A stretch of DNA of 64,000 bases from Dyadobacter jejuensis (GTDB lineage Bacteria > Bacteroidota > Bacteroidia > Cytophagales > Spirosomataceae): contig NZ_QGDT01000013.1 of NCBI RefSeq assembly GCF_003149085.1, positions 62,001 through 126,000 of the forward strand, written 5' to 3'. Position numbers and translations under genes: made by a program. Of this stretch, positions 16,810-25,097 are shown piece by piece (the first letter of the stretch is position 1; the number at the start of each line of letters is the position of its first letter). Below the pieces are notes generated by a model. The model was not told where the DNA came from. It was given only the letters and a program-made list of their open reading frames with translations, and ran no database searches.

Positions 16810-17766
16810 CTATTTTTTTAATCCGAGTTCTCTTAATCTTTCGTCCAAAAACGCACCGGCCGTCATGTCGGTATAAATTTTGGGGTGCTGCTCGTCAATA
16901 CAGCTCGGTAAGGAGGTCAGGTCCATATCGGCACGGGGGTGCATAAAAAACGGGATAGAGAACCTGGAAGTCCCCATTTTTTCACGAGGTGGGTTCACAA
17001 CCCTATGGATAGTCGATTTGAGTTTATGATTGGTGAGCCTATCGAGCATGTCTCCCACGTTCACGACAATCTGGTCGGGTAGGGCGGTTATAGAGATCCA
17101 CTGACCGTCGCGCCGTAGCACTTCCAATCCTTCGGCACTCGCTCCCATCAGTAGGGTTATCAAATTGATGTCGCCATGAGCGGCAGCCCTCACGGCCCCT
17201 TCTTCCAAGGCATCGGGGTTCTCTATAGGGAAGTAATGCAGGGCCCTTAGCAGGCTATCGCCATTTTTAACCTTATCCTCGAAGTAATCTTCAGGAAGTT
17301 CTAAATATAGGGCTATGGCTCGAAGTAGCGTCTTTCCTGCTTGTTCAAACAGCCGATATACTTCTAATGTGAGGGCCTTAAATTCGGGCATATGATCCGG
17401 AAATACATTCGAAGGCATGGTGCCCGTAGGCTCCGGTTGACCAATATGGTAAAATTCTTTTAGGTCGGCTACTTTATAACCTTTGGCGGTTTCCCGACGT
17501 TTGCTTATATAACCTCTTTGACCAAAAAGCTCGGCAAATTCTAGTTTTTTCTTCTCGGCTTCGGGTAGGGCAAAAAACGCCTGGACTATCGCATAAAGCT
17601 CCTGACGCAGCTGGTCGGACAAGCCATGGTTTTTGATGGCTACAAAACCGATATTGGTAAAGGCCGCTCCCAGGTCGGCCACAAATTGTCTTTTCTTTTC
17701 GGAATTTCCAGTGGTGAAGTCAGCCAAGTCTAACGAGGGGACTTCTTTCAATAATTCAGGTTCCAT
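16810..17766 (-). CDS. Isopenicillin N synthase-like 2OG-Fe(II) oxygenase
   Basis: 318-residue cytosolic non-haem iron dioxygenase. N-terminal DIOX_N domain (VPSLDLADF onward) with GFVAIKNHG, then the 2OG-Fe(II) jelly roll: HGDINLITLL carries the HxD metal pair, NVGDMLDRLTN is typical, LKSTIHRVVNP supplies the distal His, and RFSIPFFMHP supplies the Arg that binds 2-oxoglutarate. The substrate is unknown. The ATG at 17766 is preferred: the frame is open up to 17856, but that would leave 1 bp to the divergent muramidase start and no room for promoters, and the family begins at about this Met. Confidence 0.9.
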   Translation of the reverse strand: MEPELLKEVPSLDLADFTTGNSEKKRQFVADLGAAFTNIGFVAIKNHGLSDQLRQELYAIVQAFFALPEAEKKKLEFAELFGQRGYISKRRETAKGYKVADLKEFYHIGQPEPTGTMPSNVFPDHMPEFKALTLEVYRLFEQAGKTLLRAIALYLELPEDYFEDKVKNGDSLLRALHYFPIENPDALEEGAVRAAAHGDINLITLLMGASAEGLEVLRRDGQWISITALPDQIVVNVGDMLDRLTNHKLKSTIHRVVNPPREKMGTSRFSIPFFMHPRADMDLTSLPSCIDEQHPKIYTDMTAGAFLDERLRELGLKK

Positions 17767-17841
17767 GCGTTGTTTTTTTTTCAAAGTTGAAAACAATCCG
17801 TTGTTCATACAACTATTCTTACCATAATCGCACACATTCCG

Positions 17842-17849
17842 TATTTTTG
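17842..17849 (+). promoter_or_regulatory. -7 box (TAnnTTTG) just before the GH25 ATG
   Basis: TATTTTTG with its last base 8 nt before the ATG at 17858, implying a leader of only a few nucleotides. The -33 region is poor (no TTTG). Confidence 0.45.
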
Positions 17850-17857
17850 CCGGCAAT

Positions 17858-18664
17858 ATGGTAAAAAGGAAAAGTAGTAAAAATAATCCAAATGACCCGG
17901 ACTATCTCAAGCCCTTGCCGGCGAAGGGCTGGGCCATTCTGGTGGGGGTGGCTTTGGTATTGGGTGGGTTGTGGTGGTATATGGAGTCCCGGGCCGAGAA
18001 TCGATGGGTGTTTGTAAGGCAGATAGGCATTAAGCTGCCTATGCGTTACGCTATACACGGCATCGACGTATCGCACCATAATGCGCGTATCGACTGGGAT
18101 AAGCTTAAGAATACACCTATCGGTGAGGCAGTTGTCGACTTTGCTTACATTAAAGCCACAGAAGGAGCCACGCATTTGGATAGGCAGTTTAGAACCAACT
18201 GGAAGGAAGCAAAGCGTGTAGGAATGACCAGGGGGGCCTACCATTTTTATAATCCTCGGGTATTATCGGGCCTACAATTTGAGAACTTTAAAAGACAAGT
18301 ACGGCTGGAGCCGGGCGATTTGCCTCCGGTATTGGACCTGGAAGTGAACGCCGGAAAACCCGATGAGATTATCATAAAGGGAGTCGCTAATTGGCTGAGG
18401 CTCGCCGAGGAACATTATGGTGTAAGGCCCATCATCTATGTCAACGAGCATTACTATAAGAAATATATAGTCGGGAATTTTGATGAGTATCCCTTATGGC
18501 TTGCTGGCTACTCCCGCACCCACGTCGACGACCTTGCTCAGGATGCCCAGGTGATGTTTTGGCAACACAGCGAAAAGGGCTGGGCGCCAGGCATACGCGG
18601 CTTTGTCGATTATAACGTTTTTTTGAATCCGTCAGATGAGTGGCGCAGCCTTATTGGGCGCTAA
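17858..18664 (+). CDS. Membrane-anchored GH25 muramidase
   Basis: 268 residues: a basic cytosolic N-terminus, one transmembrane helix (about residues 24-42, GWAILVGVALVLGGLWWY) and a periplasmic GH25 lysozyme-type TIM barrel from about residue 67. Family motifs are GIDVSHHNARIDW (first catalytic Asp), YIKATEG, GAYHFY and VLDLEV (Asp-x-Glu pair). It cleaves the beta-1,4 bond between MurNAc and GlcNAc in peptidoglycan, presumably in cell-wall turnover. Tandem after no gene; convergent with the agmatine-deiminase-like gene. Confidence 0.93.
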   Translation: MVKRKSSKNNPNDPDYLKPLPAKGWAILVGVALVLGGLWWYMESRAENRWVFVRQIGIKLPMRYAIHGIDVSHHNARIDWDKLKNTPIGEAVVDFAYIKATEGATHLDRQFRTNWKEAKRVGMTRGAYHFYNPRVLSGLQFENFKRQVRLEPGDLPPVLDLEVNAGKPDEIIIKGVANWLRLAEEHYGVRPIIYVNEHYYKKYIVGNFDEYPLWLAGYSRTHVDDLAQDAQVMFWQHSEKGWAPGIRGFVDYNVFLNPSDEWRSLIGR

Positions 18665-18686
18665 TAGGATTGGTTTACCCCACGTT

Positions 18687-18728
18687 AGACGCCCCCCACA
18701 CACACAACTTATAGGCGATGGGGCGTCT
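18687..18728. terminator. Hairpin between convergent GH25 and deiminase genes
   Basis: AGACGCCCC (18687-18695) pairs perfectly with GGGGCGTCT (18720-18728) across a 24-nt loop. No strong U-tract; plausible bidirectional terminator. Confidence 0.45.
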
Positions 18729-18753
18729 TCCGTAAAGGCGCGCAGGATGGTGG

Positions 18754-19950
18754 TTATACCATGGGCTCCTGCTGGCTTAGACAGTGGAAACTACCTTGCC
18801 CCCAAATGATTTCGGATGCCAGTAAAGGAATTATTTTTCGGTCGGGCATGGCCTTTTCAAGTATATCCACGGCCAGGGTGTCGTTGGGATTGTCGAAAAC
18901 GGGGACAATCACCCCCGCATTGCACATCAAAAAATTGACATAAGAGCCCGGGGTACGAAACCCGTCTATGACCACGGCCTTAGGCATGGGTACTTCTATA
19001 ATATTAAGTGGCTTACCATTCAATAAGCGCATTTTCTTTAAGAGTGCAAGGTTGGACTGTAACACGGCATAGTTCTCGTCGTTTTGGTCATATTCGACAC
19101 AGGCCACCACAGTATCCTCACTTATAAATCTAGTGGTGTCATCGATATGTCCATCGGTATCGTCCCCTACAATGCCATCTTCTACCCACAGCACCTGCTC
19201 GGCTCCGTAATAGTCGTAGAGCTTTTGCTCTATCTGTTGTTGGCTGAGTTCTGGGTTTCGATTTTTATTTAGCAAGCACGATTTGCTGGTCAGGATGGAT
19301 CCCGCTCCATTAAACTCCACAGAGCCTCCTTCCATGATAATACCCGGGTCTACGCTGGGTAGGTTCAGATACTGGGCAATGGCCAGAGGCGTACGGTTGT
19401 CGTCGTCGTAGGGTGGATATTTGCCTCCCCAAGCGTTATGACCCCAATTAACCACCAGCTTTTGTTTCGTTAAGGGATTGATTAAGAAAGCAGGGCCATG
19501 GTCCCGGCACCAGGCATCGTTTGTCGCCTTTATTACAAATTCGATCCGAGAAAGGTCGACCCCTAGTTGGTTCAGTTCGTCGGTAATAAAAGCCTGAAGG
19601 TTTTGGTCGTTGCAAACTATGCCTACCTGCTCGCCTTGACTGATGGCCTTGATAAATTGCAGGTACTGGGGGCGCATTTTGGCCAGTCGTTCCCCTTGCC
19701 ACGATGCTTCGTTATGCGGAAAGGTAAGCCAGGTAGCCCGATGAGGGTGCCATTCTGGAGGGAAAGTAAAACCTAATTGTTTTGGCGTGGCGGCGTGTTG
19801 GGTTGGGGTCACAAGATTCAGTTTATAGCGATTGGTGATGTTTTCCTTGGCAAAGTTCGTAAATCGTTTATAGATTCGGAACACAAATTTTCGGACGTTT
19901 GTAAGCAGGCCCTGAGTGCTGGAATTATTTCCTATTGAAAGAGCGAGCAT
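18754..19950 (-). CDS. Agmatine deiminase / peptidyl-arginine deiminase family
   Basis: Guanidine-modifying enzyme that hydrolyses agmatine to N-carbamoylputrescine and ammonia, a route to polyamines. Motifs: FPPEWHPHRATWLTFPHN at the domain start, WCRDHGPAF, MEGGSVEFNG, GDDTDGHIDD (catalytic His region) and the C-terminal GSFHCLSQQ with the nucleophilic Cys. The catalytic domain is about 350 residues, normal for the family. The start is uncertain: the frame runs to a TTG at 19986, the first ATG is at 19950, and a GTG at 19812 would give a protein starting close to the domain (about 352 residues). No signal peptide is visible, and no other polyamine gene is nearby. Confidence 0.88.
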   Translation of the reverse strand: MLALSIGNNSSTQGLLTNVRKFVFRIYKRFTNFAKENITNRYKLNLVTPTQHAATPKQLGFTFPPEWHPHRATWLTFPHNEASWQGERLAKMRPQYLQFIKAISQGEQVGIVCNDQNLQAFITDELNQLGVDLSRIEFVIKATNDAWCRDHGPAFLINPLTKQKLVVNWGHNAWGGKYPPYDDDNRTPLAIAQYLNLPSVDPGIIMEGGSVEFNGAGSILTSKSCLLNKNRNPELSQQQIEQKLYDYYGAEQVLWVEDGIVGDDTDGHIDDTTRFISEDTVVACVEYDQNDENYAVLQSNLALLKKMRLLNGKPLNIIEVPMPKAVVIDGFRTPGSYVNFLMCNAGVIVPVFDNPNDTLAVDILEKAMPDRKIIPLLASEIIWGQGSFHCLSQQEPMV

Positions 19951-20095
19951 GTAGAGGCCACCCCAATCGTTTGGCGTTTTTTTCAAAATACTAATCTTTT
20001 GATTATTCGTTCATTATTTACAATTGTTATGTTAAATTTAGAATCAAACAGAGCCTTAGAGTTCAGTGTGTTGTTTCTAAACGTAATATGGCCTT

Positions 20096-21127
20096 ATGTA
20101 TAAAGACCCCATAGCCCGAAATCTTGTTTATGTAGTATTCGGAGGTGCCATCTTATATTTTGGACGCACACTGTTTATTCCACTAAGCTACGGATTGTTT
20201 ATTGCTTTATTATTGTACCCCCTGTGCCAATGGCTGGAGGGCCAACGGGTGCCGAGGCCCATCGCTATTCTCTTGTCCTTGGCTTTGCTTATACTGCTGG
20301 TAGGAGGGATGGTTTTTCTTTTTATTCGTCAAATCTCGGCCCTTCGAGAACTTTGGCCCGGCTTGAAGCTCAAATTGATGGGTAGTGTTACCGAATTATT
20401 GACCTTACTAGAAAGGGATTTACAGGTAACCCCTCAGCAGGGAAGACAGTGGGTGTCTCAGGGGCTCGAACGATCGGTGGGCTTTCTTTTTACGGCAGTG
20501 GGAAGTATCCTGGGACAGTCCATTACGTCCTTGGTCAGTTTGCTGTTGGTCCCTATTTATGGATATCTCATCTTGTATTATCGTAGCCCATTATTTAGAG
20601 CACTCTATTTGATGGTACCCATTAGGTTGCAGTCCGAAATGCGGAATATTTTGGCGGAGTCGATCGTTTCGTATGTCTCTTTTATTAAGGGTATGCTAAC
20701 GGTCTATCTGATCGTTGGAGTTCTAAACTCCTTGGGCCTTTATTTATTAGGGATTCCTCATGCCCTGTTCTTCGGGTTTATCGCTTCCATCCTAACATTC
20801 ATCCCTTATGTGGGTATCATGATCGCCTCCTTATTTCCAATTGCGGTGTCCTGGAGCCTTTATGATGCCGTATGGGCGCCCATGGCCGTTATAGCCCTGT
20901 ATTCTTTTGTGCAGTACCTGGAAGCTAACCTGATATTTCCGTGGGCGGTGGGGCAGAGGCTTCACCTGAACACCCTCGCCATGCTGATCATCATCATGGC
21001 CGGGGGGATTTTGTGGGGTGCCTCCGGTATGATCCTTTTCGTACCGTTCGCCGCTATATTTCGCCTCGTGGCTCAAAAAATGGAAGGTACTGAAGCAATT
21101 ATATTACTATTTGGAGGTAGCAAATAG
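20096..21127 (+). CDS. AI-2E family permease
   Basis: 343-residue inner-membrane protein of the AI-2E/PerM family: two N-terminal helices, a further pair, a soluble stretch around residues 85-130, and four or more C-terminal helices with the family's conserved FGFIASILTFIPYVGIMIA block and a late LWGASGMILFVPFAAI segment. Members are implicated in autoinducer-2, sodium/proton or other export; the substrate is not predictable. Divergent from the deiminase gene; it appears monocistronic. Confidence 0.88.
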   Translation: MYKDPIARNLVYVVFGGAILYFGRTLFIPLSYGLFIALLLYPLCQWLEGQRVPRPIAILLSLALLILLVGGMVFLFIRQISALRELWPGLKLKLMGSVTELLTLLERDLQVTPQQGRQWVSQGLERSVGFLFTAVGSILGQSITSLVSLLLVPIYGYLILYYRSPLFRALYLMVPIRLQSEMRNILAESIVSYVSFIKGMLTVYLIVGVLNSLGLYLLGIPHALFFGFIASILTFIPYVGIMIASLFPIAVSWSLYDAVWAPMAVIALYSFVQYLEANLIFPWAVGQRLHLNTLAMLIIIMAGGILWGASGMILFVPFAAIFRLVAQKMEGTEAIILLFGGSK

Positions 21128-21640
21128 AGGCGTAGCAAATTAACGGCCCAGATTATTGGCGCTGTCGCCCTCTGTTTAAACCCTTGCTGGTAATCTATTT
21201 TAATATATGAACAAATACGATATGTCTTAAAAGTAATTCATCATCTTTATAGCATATATTTTTGAGGGACTGTAAATAGTACTAATTCTGGGTAAAGATT
21301 AGTTCGGAAGATTATACAAATAGTTTTATTTGTCTCTAATATATTAATAATCAATTGAATATATTCAAAAAATATGTCTTACAAGTACGATAATTCTATA
21401 TATTTGCATCGAATTTAAGAAATGGAAAGGACGACTATGTCAAAATAGCTTCAAACTGAGTAGGGAACTATAGTAAAGGCATCAGGATCGACCTTGTCTA
21501 AGAATATTATCAAGTAATAGAGATATTTCTGTTAGATGACGGGGTGTTGATTCAGACTTTAAATTAAATTCTTAGCTTTCCTTTCAGGTTTTCCTGAATG
21601 GTCGATGAATTGTATTTCTTAATTATCATATAATCTATTC
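21128..21640. other. 513-bp AT-rich stretch with candidate promoters
   Basis: No ORF of note. Two exact -7 boxes lie on the plus strand, TATTTTTG at 21256-21263 and TATATTTG at 21399-21406, both without a clear -33 box. The second would give the downstream T9SS cargo gene a leader of about 230 nt. No terminator or stable hairpin is obvious. Confidence 0.4.
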
Positions 21641-23137
21641 ATGTTACAATTTTTATTCAATTATCCCCATTTAAAGGGTTGGCTTCTGGCTGGTATAGGG
21701 TCAGTCTTTATGGTATTAATGCGCTTCGATGTTTCCAATGCCCAAGGCGTGGATAATGTACTTACTGTTCCAAGTAGTTATCTTTCTGGAACCCTGAAGG
21801 GGAATGGGAATTTTAATGCCCTCATTTTTGGCGATATCACCAGCAACTCAGGGGATACGGAAGGGCGGCTGGCCGTAGGCGGAAATTTTGCGTATACTAA
21901 TGCAAGTTCGGGCTATAGTGTGGGGATTGTAGGTGCTGAGGTAGGCTCGGTAAATCCACCCGCTAATACCGATAATTTTATAGTAAATGGCCAGTATTCT
22001 AATCTAGGAAATGCATGGCAGGTACGTGGGAATATCGTATTCAATCAGGTAGCCGAGGGATCGATGCTTCCATCCACAGAGGGTTTGAGCCAAACAGGTG
22101 TGGCCGAACATATAAAATTTAATGGAGACGATTTGTTGAAAGAATATCAGACACTCAGTGCGCGTTTGGCTGGTTTTGTTGCCAATGGTTCGGTAAACCA
22201 GGAATTCCATTACGATCCTATTCAGCTGGTTGGGACCGATGCATCCCTGAATGTATTCGATGTGACCATCCCCACAGGCCATAATTCTGGGATAGAAATT
22301 ACGGTACCCGCTGGTTCTTCGGTGCTGGTGAATGTATCCAATACGGCTGTTAGTATCTCAGACGGTAATATGACCATTAACGGTGTAGGCATTCCTAGCT
22401 ATGGTGCAGGGGAGAAGGTATTGTTCAATTTCCCAAATGCGACCGAGCTTTCCCTTACGCGCTTTGGGATGTTGGCCAGTGTATTGAGTCCCAAGGCCAA
22501 TCTGACGGCCAGCGGTGGGTCTATCAATGGTCAGTCGATTATAGGGGGTAATGTGGTGCAAGGAGGTAGTTTTGAGTTTCATAATTTTAACCTGACCGCC
22601 AATTTCGACTCCGCTTTGCCCGTAACACTAAATAGTTTCGATGTGAGCAACCAGGAAAGTCAGGTGGTATTGGATTGGAAAACGAGTGAGGAAACCAACA
22701 GTTCTCATTTTGAAGTGCAGCATAGTACGAATGCCAAGGAATGGCGTACGCTAGCGTTTGTGGATGCTCAAGGGCATAGCACTTCCGAGTCGCGTTATCA
22801 CCTAGTTGATGACCATGCGATGCCAGGTGCCAATTTTTACAGATTAAAGATGATCGATATGGATGGGACCTATAGTTTTAGCCGGATTCGGTCCATCGAT
22901 GTGGAAAGGGTGGTCAGGGTGTATCCCAACCCAGTAGCCGACAAGTTGTATATCGAATCCGATGTGTCGTATGACCACCTGGTGATGTACGATCGGCAAG
23001 GAAAGGAAGTCTTAAAAAGGAGCTATTTGGGTACGTCTGGTATGGAGATCGGTCAATTATCAGAAGGTATTTATGTAATTTCTTTAATCAAAGAGGACGG
23101 ATTATCTGTCAATCATAAAGTATTGGTAAGGCGTTAA
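21641..23137 (+). CDS. Choice-of-anchor A protein with T9SS sorting domain
   Basis: 498-residue surface or secreted protein. Signal sequence (about residues 13-35), then a choice-of-anchor A beta-rich domain (about 40-320) with the hallmark FNALIFGDITSNSGDTEGRL and AVGGNF and a late SIIGGNVVQGGSFEFHNF. Next is a fibronectin-like/beta-sandwich linker (VVLDWKTSEETNSSHFEVQ...). The last ~75 residues, with VYPNPVADKLYI and LSEGIYVISL ending KVLVRR, form a type A T9SS sorting domain. It should cross the outer membrane by the type IX system and be attached or released at the surface, probably as an adhesin. The T9SS machinery is not in the window. Confidence 0.93.
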   Translation: MLQFLFNYPHLKGWLLAGIGSVFMVLMRFDVSNAQGVDNVLTVPSSYLSGTLKGNGNFNALIFGDITSNSGDTEGRLAVGGNFAYTNASSGYSVGIVGAEVGSVNPPANTDNFIVNGQYSNLGNAWQVRGNIVFNQVAEGSMLPSTEGLSQTGVAEHIKFNGDDLLKEYQTLSARLAGFVANGSVNQEFHYDPIQLVGTDASLNVFDVTIPTGHNSGIEITVPAGSSVLVNVSNTAVSISDGNMTINGVGIPSYGAGEKVLFNFPNATELSLTRFGMLASVLSPKANLTASGGSINGQSIIGGNVVQGGSFEFHNFNLTANFDSALPVTLNSFDVSNQESQVVLDWKTSEETNSSHFEVQHSTNAKEWRTLAFVDAQGHSTSESRYHLVDDHAMPGANFYRLKMIDMDGTYSFSRIRSIDVERVVRVYPNPVADKLYIESDVSYDHLVMYDRQGKEVLKRSYLGTSGMEIGQLSEGIYVISLIKEDGLSVNHKVLVRR

Positions 23138-23162
23138 TGATGTGATTATTAATAGTGTTACT

Positions 23163-23241
23163 ATGGGCCCTTTCGACGCTGTGTCGGGAGGGCCCTATTC
23201 GTAGTAATACAAAGCAGCTTGAGGCAAAAAGCCCCAAGCTG
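23163..23241 (+). terminator. Paired hairpins after the T9SS cargo gene
   Basis: GGGCCCT/AGGGCCC (about 23165-23195) is followed by CAGCTTG-GGC pairing with GCC-CAAGCTG (about 23215-23241, 5-nt loop). They sit between convergent genes and probably end transcripts from both sides. Confidence 0.5.
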
Positions 23242-23291
23242 TTTAAATACAGGTTGTACCACCTCTGAAACGATCTTATTTAGTCGATTTA

Positions 23292-23858
23292 TTAATCATT
23301 GAAAACAATCAGATTGTCTACCCAAAAACTACCATCAGCAGTAGTAATATTGAATGCTTTGGGGGTTGATCGGGTATGGTGCTTTATGAGACCGACTTTC
23401 CAGCTGGTAACCAGCCCGGTCTCAGGGTCAAAGTGATAGAGGGTATCATCTTTGGTTAGCTTTTTAATTTTCTTTCGTCCATGATTCGTTTCTACTTTGT
23501 GATACCGAGTTGCCTCTAAGAGAAGCGCTGGAACCATTTTCATTTCCTGTTGGTCGGGATGAAGGTATACGGATACCAGTTTAGCCGAAGGGTTTTCGAA
23601 AACGGTAATTTTCTGGACTGAGGTTACCACTTTCTTACCATTACGACAAGTGGTAAGTTCTTCACCAATTTCTAATTCTTCCAGCGATTTCATAGTGCCA
23701 TTGGCCAAGGTTATTTGGGAAGAAGCGCTAAGGAATGGTCCCCTGCGGCTATTTCTCTCCACTTTAGTGCCCGACTTCGAGTTTTTTTTATCGGTGTTCA
23801 CTTCAGCCATGGCCTGCATAGCAAGTAGCACGAGCAGTAAGGGCAATACATTTTTCAT
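23292..23858 (-). CDS. Exported Hint-fold-like protein
   Basis: 188 residues with a signal peptide (about 1-18, ending AMA). The rest follows the order of a Hint (hedgehog/intein) domain: an opening LSASSQITLANGTMKSLEELEIGEELTT block, a central LEATRYHKVET segment that keeps the TxxH motif of intein block B, a KKLTKDDTLYHF strand, and a closing FNITTADGSFWVDNLIVFND resembling the C-terminal splice block. The usual Cys1 is replaced by Ser or missing, and the terminal His-Asn has become Phe-Asn, so autoprocessing looks lost or altered. It lies 12 bp after the AEC permease gene, likely co-transcribed. Function unknown; the fold assignment is by motif reading only. Confidence 0.7.
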   Translation of the reverse strand: MKNVLPLLLVLLAMQAMAEVNTDKKNSKSGTKVERNSRRGPFLSASSQITLANGTMKSLEELEIGEELTTCRNGKKVVTSVQKITVFENPSAKLVSVYLHPDQQEMKMVPALLLEATRYHKVETNHGRKKIKKLTKDDTLYHFDPETGLVTSWKVGLIKHHTRSTPKAFNITTADGSFWVDNLIVFND

Positions 23859-23870
23859 GATCGAGTTTAT

Positions 23871-24965
23871 TTATGCCTTTGAAACACTTACGTACACTTT
23901 GGTGATAATCTGCGGAAGTGCTCCCATTCCCAGTAGCACGAAGCCCGAAGGAATCAGGTGATGCAAGTCGGCAAAGTAGTTTCCTGAAGTGAGTATGCCT
24001 AGAATCAATATGGTAGAAAATGGGAGAGAGAATGCCAGGAGCAAGACGGCTAACTCCATATCAAAGGTACGCTTCTCGCTAGGAATATCTTTGGCATCCT
24101 CCTTACTGTTAAACGCCGAAATATGCGCCAGAGGCCAAAAACTAACGGCACTAAGGGGTAATACTACGGCCAACATAACCATTGTTGGATCGTTGAGGTT
24201 CAGTAAAAATATCATGGCTGAGCTGAGTAAAATAGAAATGCCAGCCCTGAAAAACAAGATGCAAGCTACGGTACGCTTGCGTCCCTCTTTGAGTTGGACG
24301 GCTAGGCCAATGAAAAGCAATACTAATGGAGTCATCATGGCGCTCGATTTGTTAAACAAATCGGTAATGACGGTGGGTAAGGTATTGTAGTTGATTCCCA
24401 TACTAAGCAGACCGAGTGCCAGTACCAGCAATATATTGATAGGTTCCCGCACCATACTACCCAAGAGACTGGTGACCTTACCTTGAATATTGGTTTCTTG
24501 TTCCGTATTATTCTTCAGAAACATATTAAGTGCTACGATATAGAGCGCTACCAATACGAAGATTTTGTTGCCCACGTCGGCGAGTGCTGCTATGGCCAAA
24601 CTTTTATCTCCTAAAAATTCGGCGATAAAGGGGAAGCAAGAGAGTCCTGGGGCTAATGATGGAATGAGCATCATCATGGTTCGCCCGGTTTGGGAGTCCT
24701 TCTCTATGCCAAAAAATGGGAAAGATAGTGGGGTTAAAATATAGAGGGAAGCATTGAAAATTAACATGAGGATAGGAATCACCAACATGGTAGTTTCAAT
24801 CTCTATTTTCATTAATGATATGAATATGGTGGCAGGCAGGGCCACAGAAAGAATGATTTCTTTGATTCCATTGGTTCTTTCTTTATTCTTGAATTTGCTT
24901 TTAAGGACTAGGCCCAGCACAATAATAAGTAGGAGTGTAATTGTTTTTTCTATGGCATCGCTCAT
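23871..24965 (-). CDS. AEC-family permease
   Basis: 364-residue inner-membrane protein of the auxin-efflux-carrier (AEC/BART) family: about ten helices arranged as two five-helix repeats separated by a polar stretch near residues 165-185 (NNTEQETNIQGK). Helix 3 has LSVALPATIFISL, the conserved polar/proline helix break typical of the family, and the second repeat has the matching LLFIGLAVQL. Relatives move malate, other carboxylates or amino acids; the substrate is unknown. The ATG at 24965 fits the first helix; the open frame further upstream (to 25070) overlaps the hisC-like terminator. Confidence 0.85.
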   Translation of the reverse strand: MSDAIEKTITLLLIIVLGLVLKSKFKNKERTNGIKEIILSVALPATIFISLMKIEIETTMLVIPILMLIFNASLYILTPLSFPFFGIEKDSQTGRTMMMLIPSLAPGLSCFPFIAEFLGDKSLAIAALADVGNKIFVLVALYIVALNMFLKNNTEQETNIQGKVTSLLGSMVREPINILLVLALGLLSMGINYNTLPTVITDLFNKSSAMMTPLVLLFIGLAVQLKEGRKRTVACILFFRAGISILLSSAMIFLLNLNDPTMVMLAVVLPLSAVSFWPLAHISAFNSKEDAKDIPSEKRTFDMELAVLLLAFSLPFSTILILGILTSGNYFADLHHLIPSGFVLLGMGALPQIITKVYVSVSKA

Positions 24966-25043
24966 GATATAAAAATAGATTAATGGGAGAATCCTGAGAC
25001 TTAGATCGAAAGAGGGTATGATTTTGGGGAAGGTATAATAGAA

Positions 25044-25081
25044 AAAGGAAGGCATAGGACTGAATAGCAATGCCTTCCTTT
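25044..25081. terminator. Strong terminator after the hisC-like gene
   Basis: AAAGGAAGGCAT (25044-25055) pairs perfectly with ATGCCTTCCTTT (25070-25081); loop 14 nt. U-tracts are present on both strands (TTTTC on plus, CTTTTTC on minus), so it works in the direction of the minus-strand hisC-like gene. Confidence 0.8.
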
Positions 25082-25097
25082 TCTTGGGGTGGGCTGT

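Noticed and set aside
17819-18244. Minus-strand ORF of 141 codons over the GH25 gene
   Set aside because: Antisense shadow of a clear muramidase with all family motifs.
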